This document shows positions 1-6,581 of a stretch of 12,878 nt of DNA, in pieces (within the stretch, counting starts at the first letter, position 1; each line of letters opens with the position of its first letter). A program made the translations under genes and the position numbers. Origin of the DNA: an uncultured Rhodospirillales bacterium. Its GTDB lineage: Bacteria; Pseudomonadota; Alphaproteobacteria; Acetobacterales; Acetobacteraceae. The notes under the pieces were generated by a model that was not told where the DNA came from, did no database searches, and saw only the letters and a program-made list of their open reading frames with translations. Location of the stretch: contig CAIYPH010000819.1 of assembly GCA_903928045.1 (NCBI GenBank), positions 1 through 12,878 on the forward strand, read 5' to 3'.

Positions 1-811
1 CCGCGCCAAGCCCGCCGCCGCCGGTGGAGTAGCCGCCGGCGGCGGCGCCATAGCCGCCGGGCCCACCATAGCCGCCGCCGCCGCCTCCACCGCCGTACCC
101 GCCAGCCCCACCGAAGCCATACGGAAAGGAGCCGCCGCCGCCACCGCCGCCGAACCCACCGGCGCCGCCGATCCCGCTGCTTTGGGACGTGCCGCCACCG
201 CCACCGCCAAATCCGCCGGGTTGGCCGGCGGCGCCGCCATGGGCGCCACCGCCGCCGCCATCGACGTAGCCGCCACCGATCTGAGCGCCCGCGACGCCGT
301 CGGCCCCAGTGCCGCCCGACAAGCCGCCACCGCCGCCGCTCGCCTGACCATTGTTAGTGAGCGCATAGGCGCCGCCATCGCCGCCGATCGCCTGGTTGCT
401 CAGCAGCGAGACCCCGCCGAGCGTCGCGGTGCCGCCGGCCGCCACGAACAGGGCGCCGCCGAGCCCGGCGCCGCCGCCGCCGCCTTCGCCGTAGAGGCCG
501 AGCCCCTGCCCGCCGGTGCCGCCGCGCGCGATCGCGTGGGTCACCGTCATCGCCTGGAGAGACAAGGTGCCGGAGTACAGGAACCAGCCGCCGTATGCGC
601 CGTTGCCGTCGATGGTATGCCCGGCGCCGAGGATGGATAGCTGCGCGCCGGGGGCGAGATTGATCGGCGTGATGTTCCTCGTGAGCACGAGGTCACTGGC
701 CAGCGTGATCGTGTAGGCCTGGCCCGGCGCGGCGAGCGCCCCGCCGACATCGATGGTGGTGATGTCGTTGATCAGGTCATCCGAGGTGGCGACGGTGAAA
801 TTCAGGGACAT
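1..811 (-). CDS. Glycine-rich beta-helix surface protein (N-terminal 270 residues; gene runs off the left edge)
   Basis: An open frame runs from the ATG at 811 to the left edge without a stop. Residues 1-100 (MSLNFTVATSDDLINDI...) are short beta-strand-like segments ending in ILGAGHTIDGNGAYGGW, as in right-handed beta-helix adhesins. From about residue 97 the chain is dominated by glycine (GGGGGAGLGG, FGGGGGG, YGGGGGGGGYGG) with spaced Tyr, Phe and Ala, like PGRS or autotransporter-passenger low-complexity regions. No Sec signal peptide is visible, so type I or another non-Sec export is inferred. No clear Shine-Dalgarno precedes the ATG, so the start is chosen because the conserved-looking strand region begins there. 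The gene lies 239 bp downstream of the Hint-protein gene in the same orientation. The specific function is not known; a structural or adhesive role at the cell surface is inferred. The C-terminus, which would show the secretion route, is missing. Confidence 0.75.
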   Translation of the reverse strand, partial: MSLNFTVATSDDLINDITTIDVGGALAAPGQAYTITLASDLVLTRNITPINLAPGAQLSILGAGHTIDGNGAYGGWFLYSGTLSLQAMTVTHAIARGGTGGQGLGLYGEGGGGGAGLGGALFVAAGGTATLGGVSLLSNQAIGGDGGAYALTNNGQASGGGGGLSGGTGADGVAGAQIGGGYVDGGGGGAHGGAAGQPGGFGGGGGGTSQSSGIGGAGGFGGGGGGGSFPYGFGGAGGYGGGGGGGGYGGPGGYGAAAGGYSTGGGGLGA

Positions 812-995
812 TGAATGGGCGAATCCGGGTCGGCGGTGGCACCCGCCCTGATACCACGGATGAGTGCGGATGGCGGCATGCGGGGGGCAGCAGTGGTTTT
901 AGTGAACAAAAAGAACTTTGCGATCCATCCATGCCGCTGGCGCACTCCCCGCGGATCGTCGGGTGCGGTACTCATCAATGGAATAAAAATTTTTT

Positions 996-1019
996 GCTTC
1001 TTTTTTTCAAAAAAGAAGC
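996..1019 (-). terminator. AT-rich hairpin downstream of the Hint-protein gene, probable terminator
   Basis: Eleven perfectly paired bases (GCTTCTTTTTT with AAAAAAGAAGC) surround a two-base loop; in practice this is a ten-pair stem with a four-base loop. It lies 32 bp past the stop codon of the Hint gene. On the minus strand it is followed by an A-run and then TTTTTATT. A second small palindrome, GAAGCGCTTC (1015-1024), overlaps it. The tract stands out sharply from its GC-rich surroundings. Termination of the minus-strand transcript is the simplest reading. Confidence 0.5.
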
Positions 1020-1050
1020 GCTTCCTGTCTCTCATTTGCCGCCGCCGTGC

Positions 1051-3444
1051 TCAGCCCTGCGCGGCACGCAACCACCAATCGGCCGCGGCGGGGCCGTCCT
1101 CCGGCCAATAGACCGCGCCGGCAGCGAGCGTCTCGATGGTGACGTCGCTGCCGAGGATCTCGGCGTCCCCCGCGGTCCAGCGCAGCCCGGGCTCGGGGGG
1201 GTGCCAGCCGGCGCCGAGGCGGGGGTCGTCGAGCGCGACCAGCTCGCCAGCCATGCGGATCGCGGTGACGGCAACGCCGAGGCGGCGGTGGTCGTCGCTG
1301 CCGGGTATGACCTCGGCGGGAATGAAGGTCCGGCTGGTCAGCCGCGACCCGGCCGCATTGGCGATGATCCGGGCGCCGGCATCGGCGGTGAGGTGATGGC
1401 CGAGCGCGCCGGCCTGCATCAGCAGGGCGGCGCGGACCACCGCCACCGTCTCCCCCGCGGTGACGAGCGGCGCGCATCCGGCTTGATGCCAGGCCTCGCG
1501 GGCGAATTCGGGATGGGCGGCCAGCGGCGCGTCGCCATTCTCGAAGGCGGCGCGATTGCCGGTGTCCAGAAAGCTCTCGGCCGGGAGGCTTTCGGCGAGC
1601 AGCACGTCATGCTGGTCAAGCTCGACGTGCCAGTAGGTGACACGCTCCCATGCCTCCTGCCGCACCGTGAGGCCATTGCACAAATAGCGGACGGGAATGA
1701 GCACGCCCTCGACGAACAGCGCGTGATCGGGTGACAGTACCAGGTCCCGCAGCGGGAGGCCGGGGCCGAAGGCGTGCTTGACGACGCGAACGGGGTTCAC
1801 GTCCCAGGGCCGAGGATGACGGGCCGGGCTGAGGCCGCGCCAGCCGAGCCAGGCCACGTCGCGGCAGCCGCCAGCGGCGGTGCACAGCCTGTCCCCCGCG
1901 CGAAGCGTCTCGATCCGGCGCGGGCCATCCGGCGTCGCGAGCTGCGTGCCTTCGGCATAGCAGGCGGTGATGGCGATGCCGTTGGTGGTGAGGGCGAGGT
2001 CGAGCCCGGAAATGCCGAGGGTGAAGTCGAATTCGCGGTAGACGCCGCCATCGGTGCGGATAAGCGCGAAACTGCCGTCGAGGGTGCCGGTTGAGGCGAA
2101 GATGTCGAGCGTGCCGTCATGCAGCACGGCCGAGGCGCCGATATCGGCGGCGCCGGTGAACAGCACGGTCGATCCATCGGCGAAATCGAGCAGCGAGCCG
2201 CTGTCACCGGCCTGGCCGAGGACCAGGGCGGCGCCGGTGGAGGTGAAGCTCACGGTGCCGAGGGTGGCGCTTTGCAGGACGTCGAGCGTGCCGCCGTCGA
2301 GCGTGATCGTGCCGTGGGAGGAGAAGGCGGTGTCGACCACGAAGCTGGTGGCGGCACCGACGTGAACGACGCCGCTGGCCGCGGTTGCCAGCGCGCCGGC
2401 GGGGCTGGACCAGCTGATGGTGGTGGGGGAGGCGTTGGCGCCGAGATCGAGCGTGCCGGCGATCCCGGCTGTCGAGCCGGTGGCGAGGGAGACCGCGGCG
2501 GGGCCGGTGAACAGCACTTCGCCGGCGGTGCCGATGGCGAGATCGACGCGGCCATTGGAGACGACCTGCGCGTTGGCGCCCAGCACCAGCGTCGCAGGAT
2601 CGAGCGTCACCGCGCCCGTCAAGGTCAGGGTGCCATCGACCGCGAGAGTGCCTGATCCGCCGACGCTGCCCTTGAGGGTGTTCTGCTTGCCCGTCGCCGT
2701 GGTCAGCGTGCCGGCGATGGAGACGCCGTCGAACACGCAGCCGGCCAGCGATACGCCGCCGGTGATGGTGCCGCCGACCACCGTGGCGCCGCTCAGGGTG
2801 AGCGCGCCGAGGCTTGCCAGCGGCAGTACGGCGCCGGTGTTGTCGAGGGTGCCGCTGAAGGTGAGTTGGCCGTTGAACAGCGGATTGCCGCTCGCGTCCT
2901 GATTGGTCAGCAGCGCGACCAGCGTTGCCGTGCTGGTCGCGCCCTGCTCGGTGAGCGTCCCGGTGGCGTCAACCCGGATCGGCAGCGGCGGCGCCAGCGA
3001 CGGCAGGACGAGCGTCGCCGCGGGCAGCAGGGTCGCGTTGTTGCGCACTTCGATGGTGCCGGCCGGCGTGATGGTGCCGCCGAGCGCGCCATCGACCACC
3101 AGGACCTGCCCGCCGCTCGCGACCGTGAGGCCGCCCGGCAGCAGGGCGGGGTTGGCCGCGTTGGGGTGGGCGATGTTCTGGCCGAGTTGCAGCTGCCCGC
3201 CGGACGCGACCGTGACCGGCGCCGCGAATGTTGCCCCTTCCGGCAGGATGACGACGGGGGACGTGCCGTTCAGGCCGCCGATGGTGAGGCTCGCCGCGGG
3301 GAGCCCGGTCGGCAGCACGAGTGTGCCGGTGGTGCGCACGAACAGGGCATCGCCGGCCGCGACGGTGACCGTCGAGGTTGCGGTGGCTAGGGTACCAAAG
3401 GGCACGAAGCCGCCAAGGGCCGGGCTGTATTCGAGATTTGCCAC
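1051..3444 (-). CDS. Beta-rich secreted-type protein with C-terminal Hint self-cleavage domain
   Basis: This 797-residue protein has three parts. Residues 1-490 are low in charged residues and rich in G, T, A, V and L, with recurring short units (TVASGGQL, TVASGGQV, GTLDLGANA, LFTGPAAV, LFTGAADI) that suggest a beta-helix or beta-solenoid. Residues 495-640 are a Hint_2-type domain: nucleophile Cys495 in ITACYAEGTQLATPDG, the block-B motif LSPDHALF with His574, and WHVELDQHDVLLAESLPAE near its end. Residues 640-797 form a tail with a GWHPPEPGLRWTAGDAE motif, a tail type I recall after Hint domains in Acetobacteraceae. No intein-type His-Asn plus Cys/Ser/Thr junction follows, so cleavage rather than splicing is expected. 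There is no signal peptide. The start is GTG, with GGAG 13 bases upstream; no ATG near the start fits. The FkbM methyltransferase gene lies 142 bp upstream. The Hint call is firm; the biological role is inferred to be surface display or autoprocessing. Confidence 0.88.
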   Translation of the reverse strand: MANLEYSPALGGFVPFGTLATATSTVTVAAGDALFVRTTGTLVLPTGLPAASLTIGGLNGTSPVVILPEGATFAAPVTVASGGQLQLGQNIAHPNAANPALLPGGLTVASGGQVLVVDGALGGTITPAGTIEVRNNATLLPAATLVLPSLAPPLPIRVDATGTLTEQGATSTATLVALLTNQDASGNPLFNGQLTFSGTLDNTGAVLPLASLGALTLSGATVVGGTITGGVSLAGCVFDGVSIAGTLTTATGKQNTLKGSVGGSGTLAVDGTLTLTGAVTLDPATLVLGANAQVVSNGRVDLAIGTAGEVLFTGPAAVSLATGSTAGIAGTLDLGANASPTTISWSSPAGALATAASGVVHVGAATSFVVDTAFSSHGTITLDGGTLDVLQSATLGTVSFTSTGAALVLGQAGDSGSLLDFADGSTVLFTGAADIGASAVLHDGTLDIFASTGTLDGSFALIRTDGGVYREFDFTLGISGLDLALTTNGIAITACYAEGTQLATPDGPRRIETLRAGDRLCTAAGGCRDVAWLGWRGLSPARHPRPWDVNPVRVVKHAFGPGLPLRDLVLSPDHALFVEGVLIPVRYLCNGLTVRQEAWERVTYWHVELDQHDVLLAESLPAESFLDTGNRAAFENGDAPLAAHPEFAREAWHQAGCAPLVTAGETVAVVRAALLMQAGALGHHLTADAGARIIANAAGSRLTSRTFIPAEVIPGSDDHRRLGVAVTAIRMAGELVALDDPRLGAGWHPPEPGLRWTAGDAEILGSDVTIETLAAGAVYWPEDGPAAADWWLRAAQG

Positions 3445-3497
3445 CGGGACGCAATCGCTCCGTCTTCGGTGCTACCCTCTGTCCCTCTTCACCGCGG

Positions 3498-3527
3498 CGT
3501 CAAGCAATGCCGGCCGTGAGTCACGGC
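3498..3527 (-). promoter_or_regulatory. Possible promoter/operator of the Hint-protein gene
   Basis: On the minus strand a TTGACG hexamer (3503-3498) lies 54 bases before the GTG start. Ten bases upstream of it is the odd palindrome GCCGTGAGTCACGGC (3513-3527), seven pairs around a central G, placed where an activator could bind. No good -10 box is seen at normal spacing, so the promoter is weakly supported. The palindrome itself is exact. Confidence 0.3.
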
Positions 3528-3586
3528 GGTTTACGCGTTATTACCGGACCCACATACCAGGGCATGGATCGCAGGGGTTTCCGCGG

Positions 3587-4552
3587 TCACATCGTCTCGG
3601 CAAGGTCGAACAGCGGGTTGCGGAACAGGCTCGTCGAGTAGCGGTTGAGCGACAGGGGAATGGTCGGCCAGGCCGCCTGATCCGGCCCGAAGCGGGCGGC
3701 GATCAGGCCATCGCCCGAGTAGCTTTCCTGCACGTCGTGCTCGGCGAAGATGGCGCCGCCGCAGCGTTCGATCACCGCCATGCAGCGCTGATGGGTCAGC
3801 GGATCGCCGGTGATGGAGTGGTGATGGGTGGAAACGATCACGGTGCGGATGCGGCCGGACTGAAGGAGTTCGGCGCAGCTGGTCAGCACGTCATATTCGG
3901 CGCCCTGCGCGTCGCAGTGCAGCAGGTCCAGCACGTCGAAGCCGGATTGTGCGAGGAGGTCGGGCACGCTGCGGCGGGGGATGGCGACATCATGGCCGGA
4001 ATCGAGGCGAAAGCGCGCCGAGGGGAGCGAGGTGGCGCCGATGAAGCCGTCGACGAAGCGCGGCGCCATGGCGTTGCGCGCGGCGTTCTGCTCGCCAAGC
4101 GCCCGGCGTTCGGGGTCGGGCTCCAGCGCGACCGCCTGGCGGGCGGGATGGTTCTGGAGGAAGCACAGCGTGTAGAAGCTCCACCAGGCGCCGAGCTCGA
4201 TCATCGTCGCATTGGCGGGCATGCGCGCCAGCACCTCGTGGAACACCCGCTCCTCCTGGGGTTCATGATGGCCCTGGCAGCGCCGGATCAGCTCGGTCAT
4301 CCAGCCGCCGCAATATCCGTCGGCGAGCATCCTGAGCCCGTTATGCATGACCTGCACCCGCGCGCCGTCGGCATCGGTGATCACCTCGCCGGCGCCCGCC
4401 ACCTTCGGCAGGTCGTCGCAATCCCGGCACAGCGTCGCGAGGTCGACCCGCTCATCGAGCGACAGCTCGGGCGGCGCGGCGAAGGGCGGCCGGCTCGGCC
4501 GGGTGAGGTGGCGCAGGGGGGGGACGAACAGGCGCTTGAGGGTCCGCAGCAT
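3587..4552 (-). CDS. FkbM-family SAM-dependent methyltransferase
   Basis: The product has 321 residues. The SAM-binding motif I region is MIELGAWWSFYTLCF (117-131), followed by the acidic strand end ALEPDPERR (142-150). The family-typical segment LHCDAQGAEYDVL (211-223) holds the conserved Asp214 and the QGAE/D signature, and IRTVIVSTHHH (235-245) supplies the next core strand. The first loop (GAWWSFY) departs from the common GANxGxxS pattern but matches a subgroup I recall with GAYWAFYSLWF. FkbM-type enzymes O-methylate polyketides, sugars or lipids; the substrate here cannot be read from sequence. The N-terminal 80 residues are basic and may serve as a docking part. TGGAG is seven bases before the ATG. 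The gene begins 72 bp after the M28-like gene and lies upstream of the Hint gene on the same strand, so methylation of a cell-surface glycan is a reasonable inference. Confidence 0.85.
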   Translation of the reverse strand: MLRTLKRLFVPPLRHLTRPSRPPFAAPPELSLDERVDLATLCRDCDDLPKVAGAGEVITDADGARVQVMHNGLRMLADGYCGGWMTELIRRCQGHHEPQEERVFHEVLARMPANATMIELGAWWSFYTLCFLQNHPARQAVALEPDPERRALGEQNAARNAMAPRFVDGFIGATSLPSARFRLDSGHDVAIPRRSVPDLLAQSGFDVLDLLHCDAQGAEYDVLTSCAELLQSGRIRTVIVSTHHHSITGDPLTHQRCMAVIERCGGAIFAEHDVQESYSGDGLIAARFGPDQAAWPTIPLSLNRYSTSLFRNPLFDLAETM

Positions 4553-4624
4553 CGATGGGCTCCAGTGGGTCCGCGGTGTGCCGCGGTGGAGCCGGTATAC
4601 AGAAGCGGGCCGGAATTGGGCAGG

Positions 4625-5827
4625 TCAGGCCGCGAGATCGCTGACGACCCGCACCGCCGCCGCCGCCGCGCGCACCACTGCGTCCGGCGCGACGGCGTGG
4701 GGCAGGCGGTCCTGCGGCAAATGGAACAGCGCGTTGCCGCCGACCAGGGTGATGTAGCGGCCGCCGGCGCGGTGGATATCGCGGGTTTCGCCGTTCGGCA
4801 TCGCCGCGCTGGTGGCGTGCTTGAGTCCGGCCGCGGTGAGCGCGGCGGACATGCGGGCGCGCAGATCGTCGTGGCCGGAGACCACCGACAGCGCGCCGCC
4901 AGCGGCACCGATATTGGCGCCGAAATGCACGAACTCCGCGCCGGTGAGCCAGCCGGGCCGGCGATCGAGGAAGGCATCGAGCCCGATATGGCCGAGCTCA
5001 TGGCCGGAATTGGCGGTGAACACCACGTCGCGGCCGGGCTGGCGGCCGGCGAGCGCGCGCAGGCATTCGAGCCAGCACACCAGCCCACCGCCGCGCTCGG
5101 CGGTGGAGACGAACCAGGAGGACCGCGGGGTCATCACCACCAGCGGCGGGCGGGTGGCGTCGCGCCCCTTGAGGGTGACAACCACGTTGGGCGCGGTGGT
5201 GCGCGTGCGGGTGCTGCGGGTGACCACGCGCAGGGCGGCGCCGCGCGCGATGGCGCCGAACAGCAGCGATTTCAGCTCACTCGGCACCTGGAGGATGGCC
5301 GGGCCGTAGGGCCGGGTGAAGCTCTCGGCATTGAGCAGCGCCAGCCCCGGCGCGCCGCCCTCGGTGACCAGCACCAGCGCCCAGTGCGGGGTTTCGCGGC
5401 GCATCCGCTGGAAGTCGGGCGAGTAGACCTGCAAGGGCGAGGTGACGCCGAGGCCGATCAGCCCCTCGCCCTTGCCGATCTCGTTGGCCAGCGCGTGGAC
5501 GCGGCCGTCGCGGGTATCTGGCGCGTCGAACATCGCGACGCCCGGATAGCGCGTGCCTTCGAGTTCGACGAAGGCGGCCACGGGGTCCAACCGGTCGAGC
5601 GGGAAGGACTCGATGTCGACGGTTGCGCCAAGGGCGCGCGCCTCGGCGGTGAGCCAGTCGGCGCCCTGACGGTCTCCGGCGGTGGCGGTGCGATGAATGT
5701 CGTGGCTGTCCCAGCCGGCGAGCCAGGTGACGGCGCGGGCCTCGGCGCCGTCTTCCGCCCGGATACTGCCGGCCATCAGCGCGCCGAGTCCGGCCAGGGC
5801 CGCACGGCGTGCAAGAAGTTGGGCCAT
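4625..5827 (-). CDS. Exported M28-peptidase-like protein, probably lacking a full metal site
   Basis: This 400-residue protein has a hydrophobic N-terminal leader (LARRAALAGLGALMAGSIRA, 5-24) containing twin arginines but not a full Tat consensus, so periplasmic location is likely. From residue 212 the order of segments follows family M28 aminopeptidases: APNVVVTLKGRD, PPLVVMTPRSSWF (where the family has HxDS), STAERGGGLVCWLECLRAL (where it has an Asp-containing GANDNASG segment), DVVFTANSGHELGHIGLDAFL (the EE-G segment; Glu277 kept), HFGANIG (302-307 region), and YITLVGGNALFHLPQDRLPH (His369 kept near the end). The first His-x-Asp pair and the bridging Asp appear to be absent, so the protein may be catalytically inactive or use another site. 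It starts only 22 bp after the HNH stop, suggesting co-transcription. No strong RBS is visible, which fits translational coupling. The family call is moderately sure; activity is doubtful. Confidence 0.7.
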   Translation of the reverse strand: MAQLLARRAALAGLGALMAGSIRAEDGAEARAVTWLAGWDSHDIHRTATAGDRQGADWLTAEARALGATVDIESFPLDRLDPVAAFVELEGTRYPGVAMFDAPDTRDGRVHALANEIGKGEGLIGLGVTSPLQVYSPDFQRMRRETPHWALVLVTEGGAPGLALLNAESFTRPYGPAILQVPSELKSLLFGAIARGAALRVVTRSTRTRTTAPNVVVTLKGRDATRPPLVVMTPRSSWFVSTAERGGGLVCWLECLRALAGRQPGRDVVFTANSGHELGHIGLDAFLDRRPGWLTGAEFVHFGANIGAAGGALSVVSGHDDLRARMSAALTAAGLKHATSAAMPNGETRDIHRAGGRYITLVGGNALFHLPQDRLPHAVAPDAVVRAAAAAVRVVSDLAA

Positions 5828-5849
5828 GGCGTGTGTCCGGTGAAGGGGT

Positions 5850-6443
5850 TCAGCTTTCGAGCTCGCTGTCCCAGTAGAGGTAGTCGCGCCAGCTCTGGTG
5901 CAGGTAGTTCGGCGGGAAGGCGCGGCCGTTCTCCTGCAACTCCCAGGTGGAGGGCTGGCGCGGCGTCATGCGCGGGAACATGTGGCACTCGCGCGGCAGC
6001 CGGCTGCCCTTGGCGAGGTTGCAGGCGCCGCAGGCGGTGACGACGTTCTCCCAGGTGGTGCGCCCGCCGCGGCAGCGGGGGATGACATGGTCGAACGTGA
6101 GGTCCGGCGCGGGCTGGCGATGGCCGCAATACTGGCAGGAGAAGGCATCGCGCAGGAAGACGTTGAAGCGGGTGAAGGCCGGGCGGCGCGCCGTCGGGAT
6201 GTAGTCCTTCAGCGCGATCACGCTGGGCAGCCGCATCGACATGCTGGGCGAGCGCACCTCGTGCTCGTATTCGTTGAGCACCGAGACGCGATCGAGGAAC
6301 ACCGCCTTCACCGCGTCCTGCCAGGACCAAACGGAGAGCGGAAAATAGGAGAGCGGCCTGAAGTCGGCGTTCAGGACCAGGGCCGGGAAGTGGTGTCCGC
6401 CGTCGGGCAAGAGCCGCTCCTTGTCGGGCGGCGCGCGCTGCAT
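5850..6443 (-). CDS. HNH endonuclease-family protein (alphaproteobacterial chromosomal type)
   Basis: The product has 197 residues. A conserved-looking N-terminal block (FPALVLNADFRPLSYFPLSVWSW, from residue 19) precedes the HNH core. The core shows Cys103 and Cys106 (FSCQYCG), FDHVIPRCRGG with Asp118 and His119, ENVVTACGACNLAKG with Asn133, Cys138, Cys141 and Asn142, and a tail rich in aromatic residues. The two CxxC pairs would bind a structural zinc, and His119 would be the general base of the beta-beta-alpha-metal fold. Proteins of this type are common single-copy chromosomal genes in alphaproteobacteria; their cellular job is poorly known and I do not assign one. The ATG at 6443 has ACGGA five bases upstream. 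The gene is divergent from gluQRS and lies 22 bp before the M28-like gene. Nothing around it looks like a restriction or phage cassette. Confidence 0.85.
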   Translation of the reverse strand: MQRAPPDKERLLPDGGHHFPALVLNADFRPLSYFPLSVWSWQDAVKAVFLDRVSVLNEYEHEVRSPSMSMRLPSVIALKDYIPTARRPAFTRFNVFLRDAFSCQYCGHRQPAPDLTFDHVIPRCRGGRTTWENVVTACGACNLAKGSRLPRECHMFPRMTPRQPSTWELQENGRAFPPNYLHQSWRDYLYWDSELES

Positions 6444-6546
6444 CGGGGTCCGTCATCAAGCCGACCCGTCAGAGAGCGAGCGTCACCGTGAACCTGACGT
6501 GACTATCGCAAAGCCCCCCTCGCGCCGCAAGACGACGCGGAGGGGA

Positions 6547-6575
6547 TTCATCAATGGGTCATCTGCCGCTAGTCT
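6547..6575 (+). promoter_or_regulatory. Possible promoter giving a leaderless gluQRS message
   Basis: TTCATC (6547-6552), a 17-base spacer and TAGTCT (6570-6575) would place transcription start near 6582, the A of the gluQRS ATG. Purines just before the ATG are directly adjacent to it (GGGGG at 6577-6581), too close for a normal Shine-Dalgarno. Both boxes are weak, so this is tentative. Confidence 0.25.
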
Positions 6576-6581
6576 CGGGGG

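Noticed and set aside
1..480. Possible CRISPR or tandem-repeat array in the GCC-rich stretch
   Set aside because: Repeats are codon-level, without fixed-length units or unique spacers, and are explained by a glycine-rich coding sequence.
182..640. A plus-strand frame rich in Ala
   Set aside because: It is the complement of the glycine-codon tract; the minus-strand frame has a structured beta-helix N-terminus and stays open to the window edge.
802..1035. A minus-strand 77-residue frame beginning MRDRKRFFFEKKKQ
   Set aside because: Its start is just the translated terminator hairpin, and it has no RBS or domain.
2903..6040. A 1045-codon plus-strand open frame
   Set aside because: It is antisense to the Hint, FkbM and M28-like genes, all of which show clear family motifs. 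Long stop-free antisense frames are expected at this GC content, and its translation shows no domain.
5850..6443. The HNH gene as part of a defence or restriction system
   Set aside because: It lies among housekeeping-type genes, far from the island, and no methylase, sensor or helicase partner is present.
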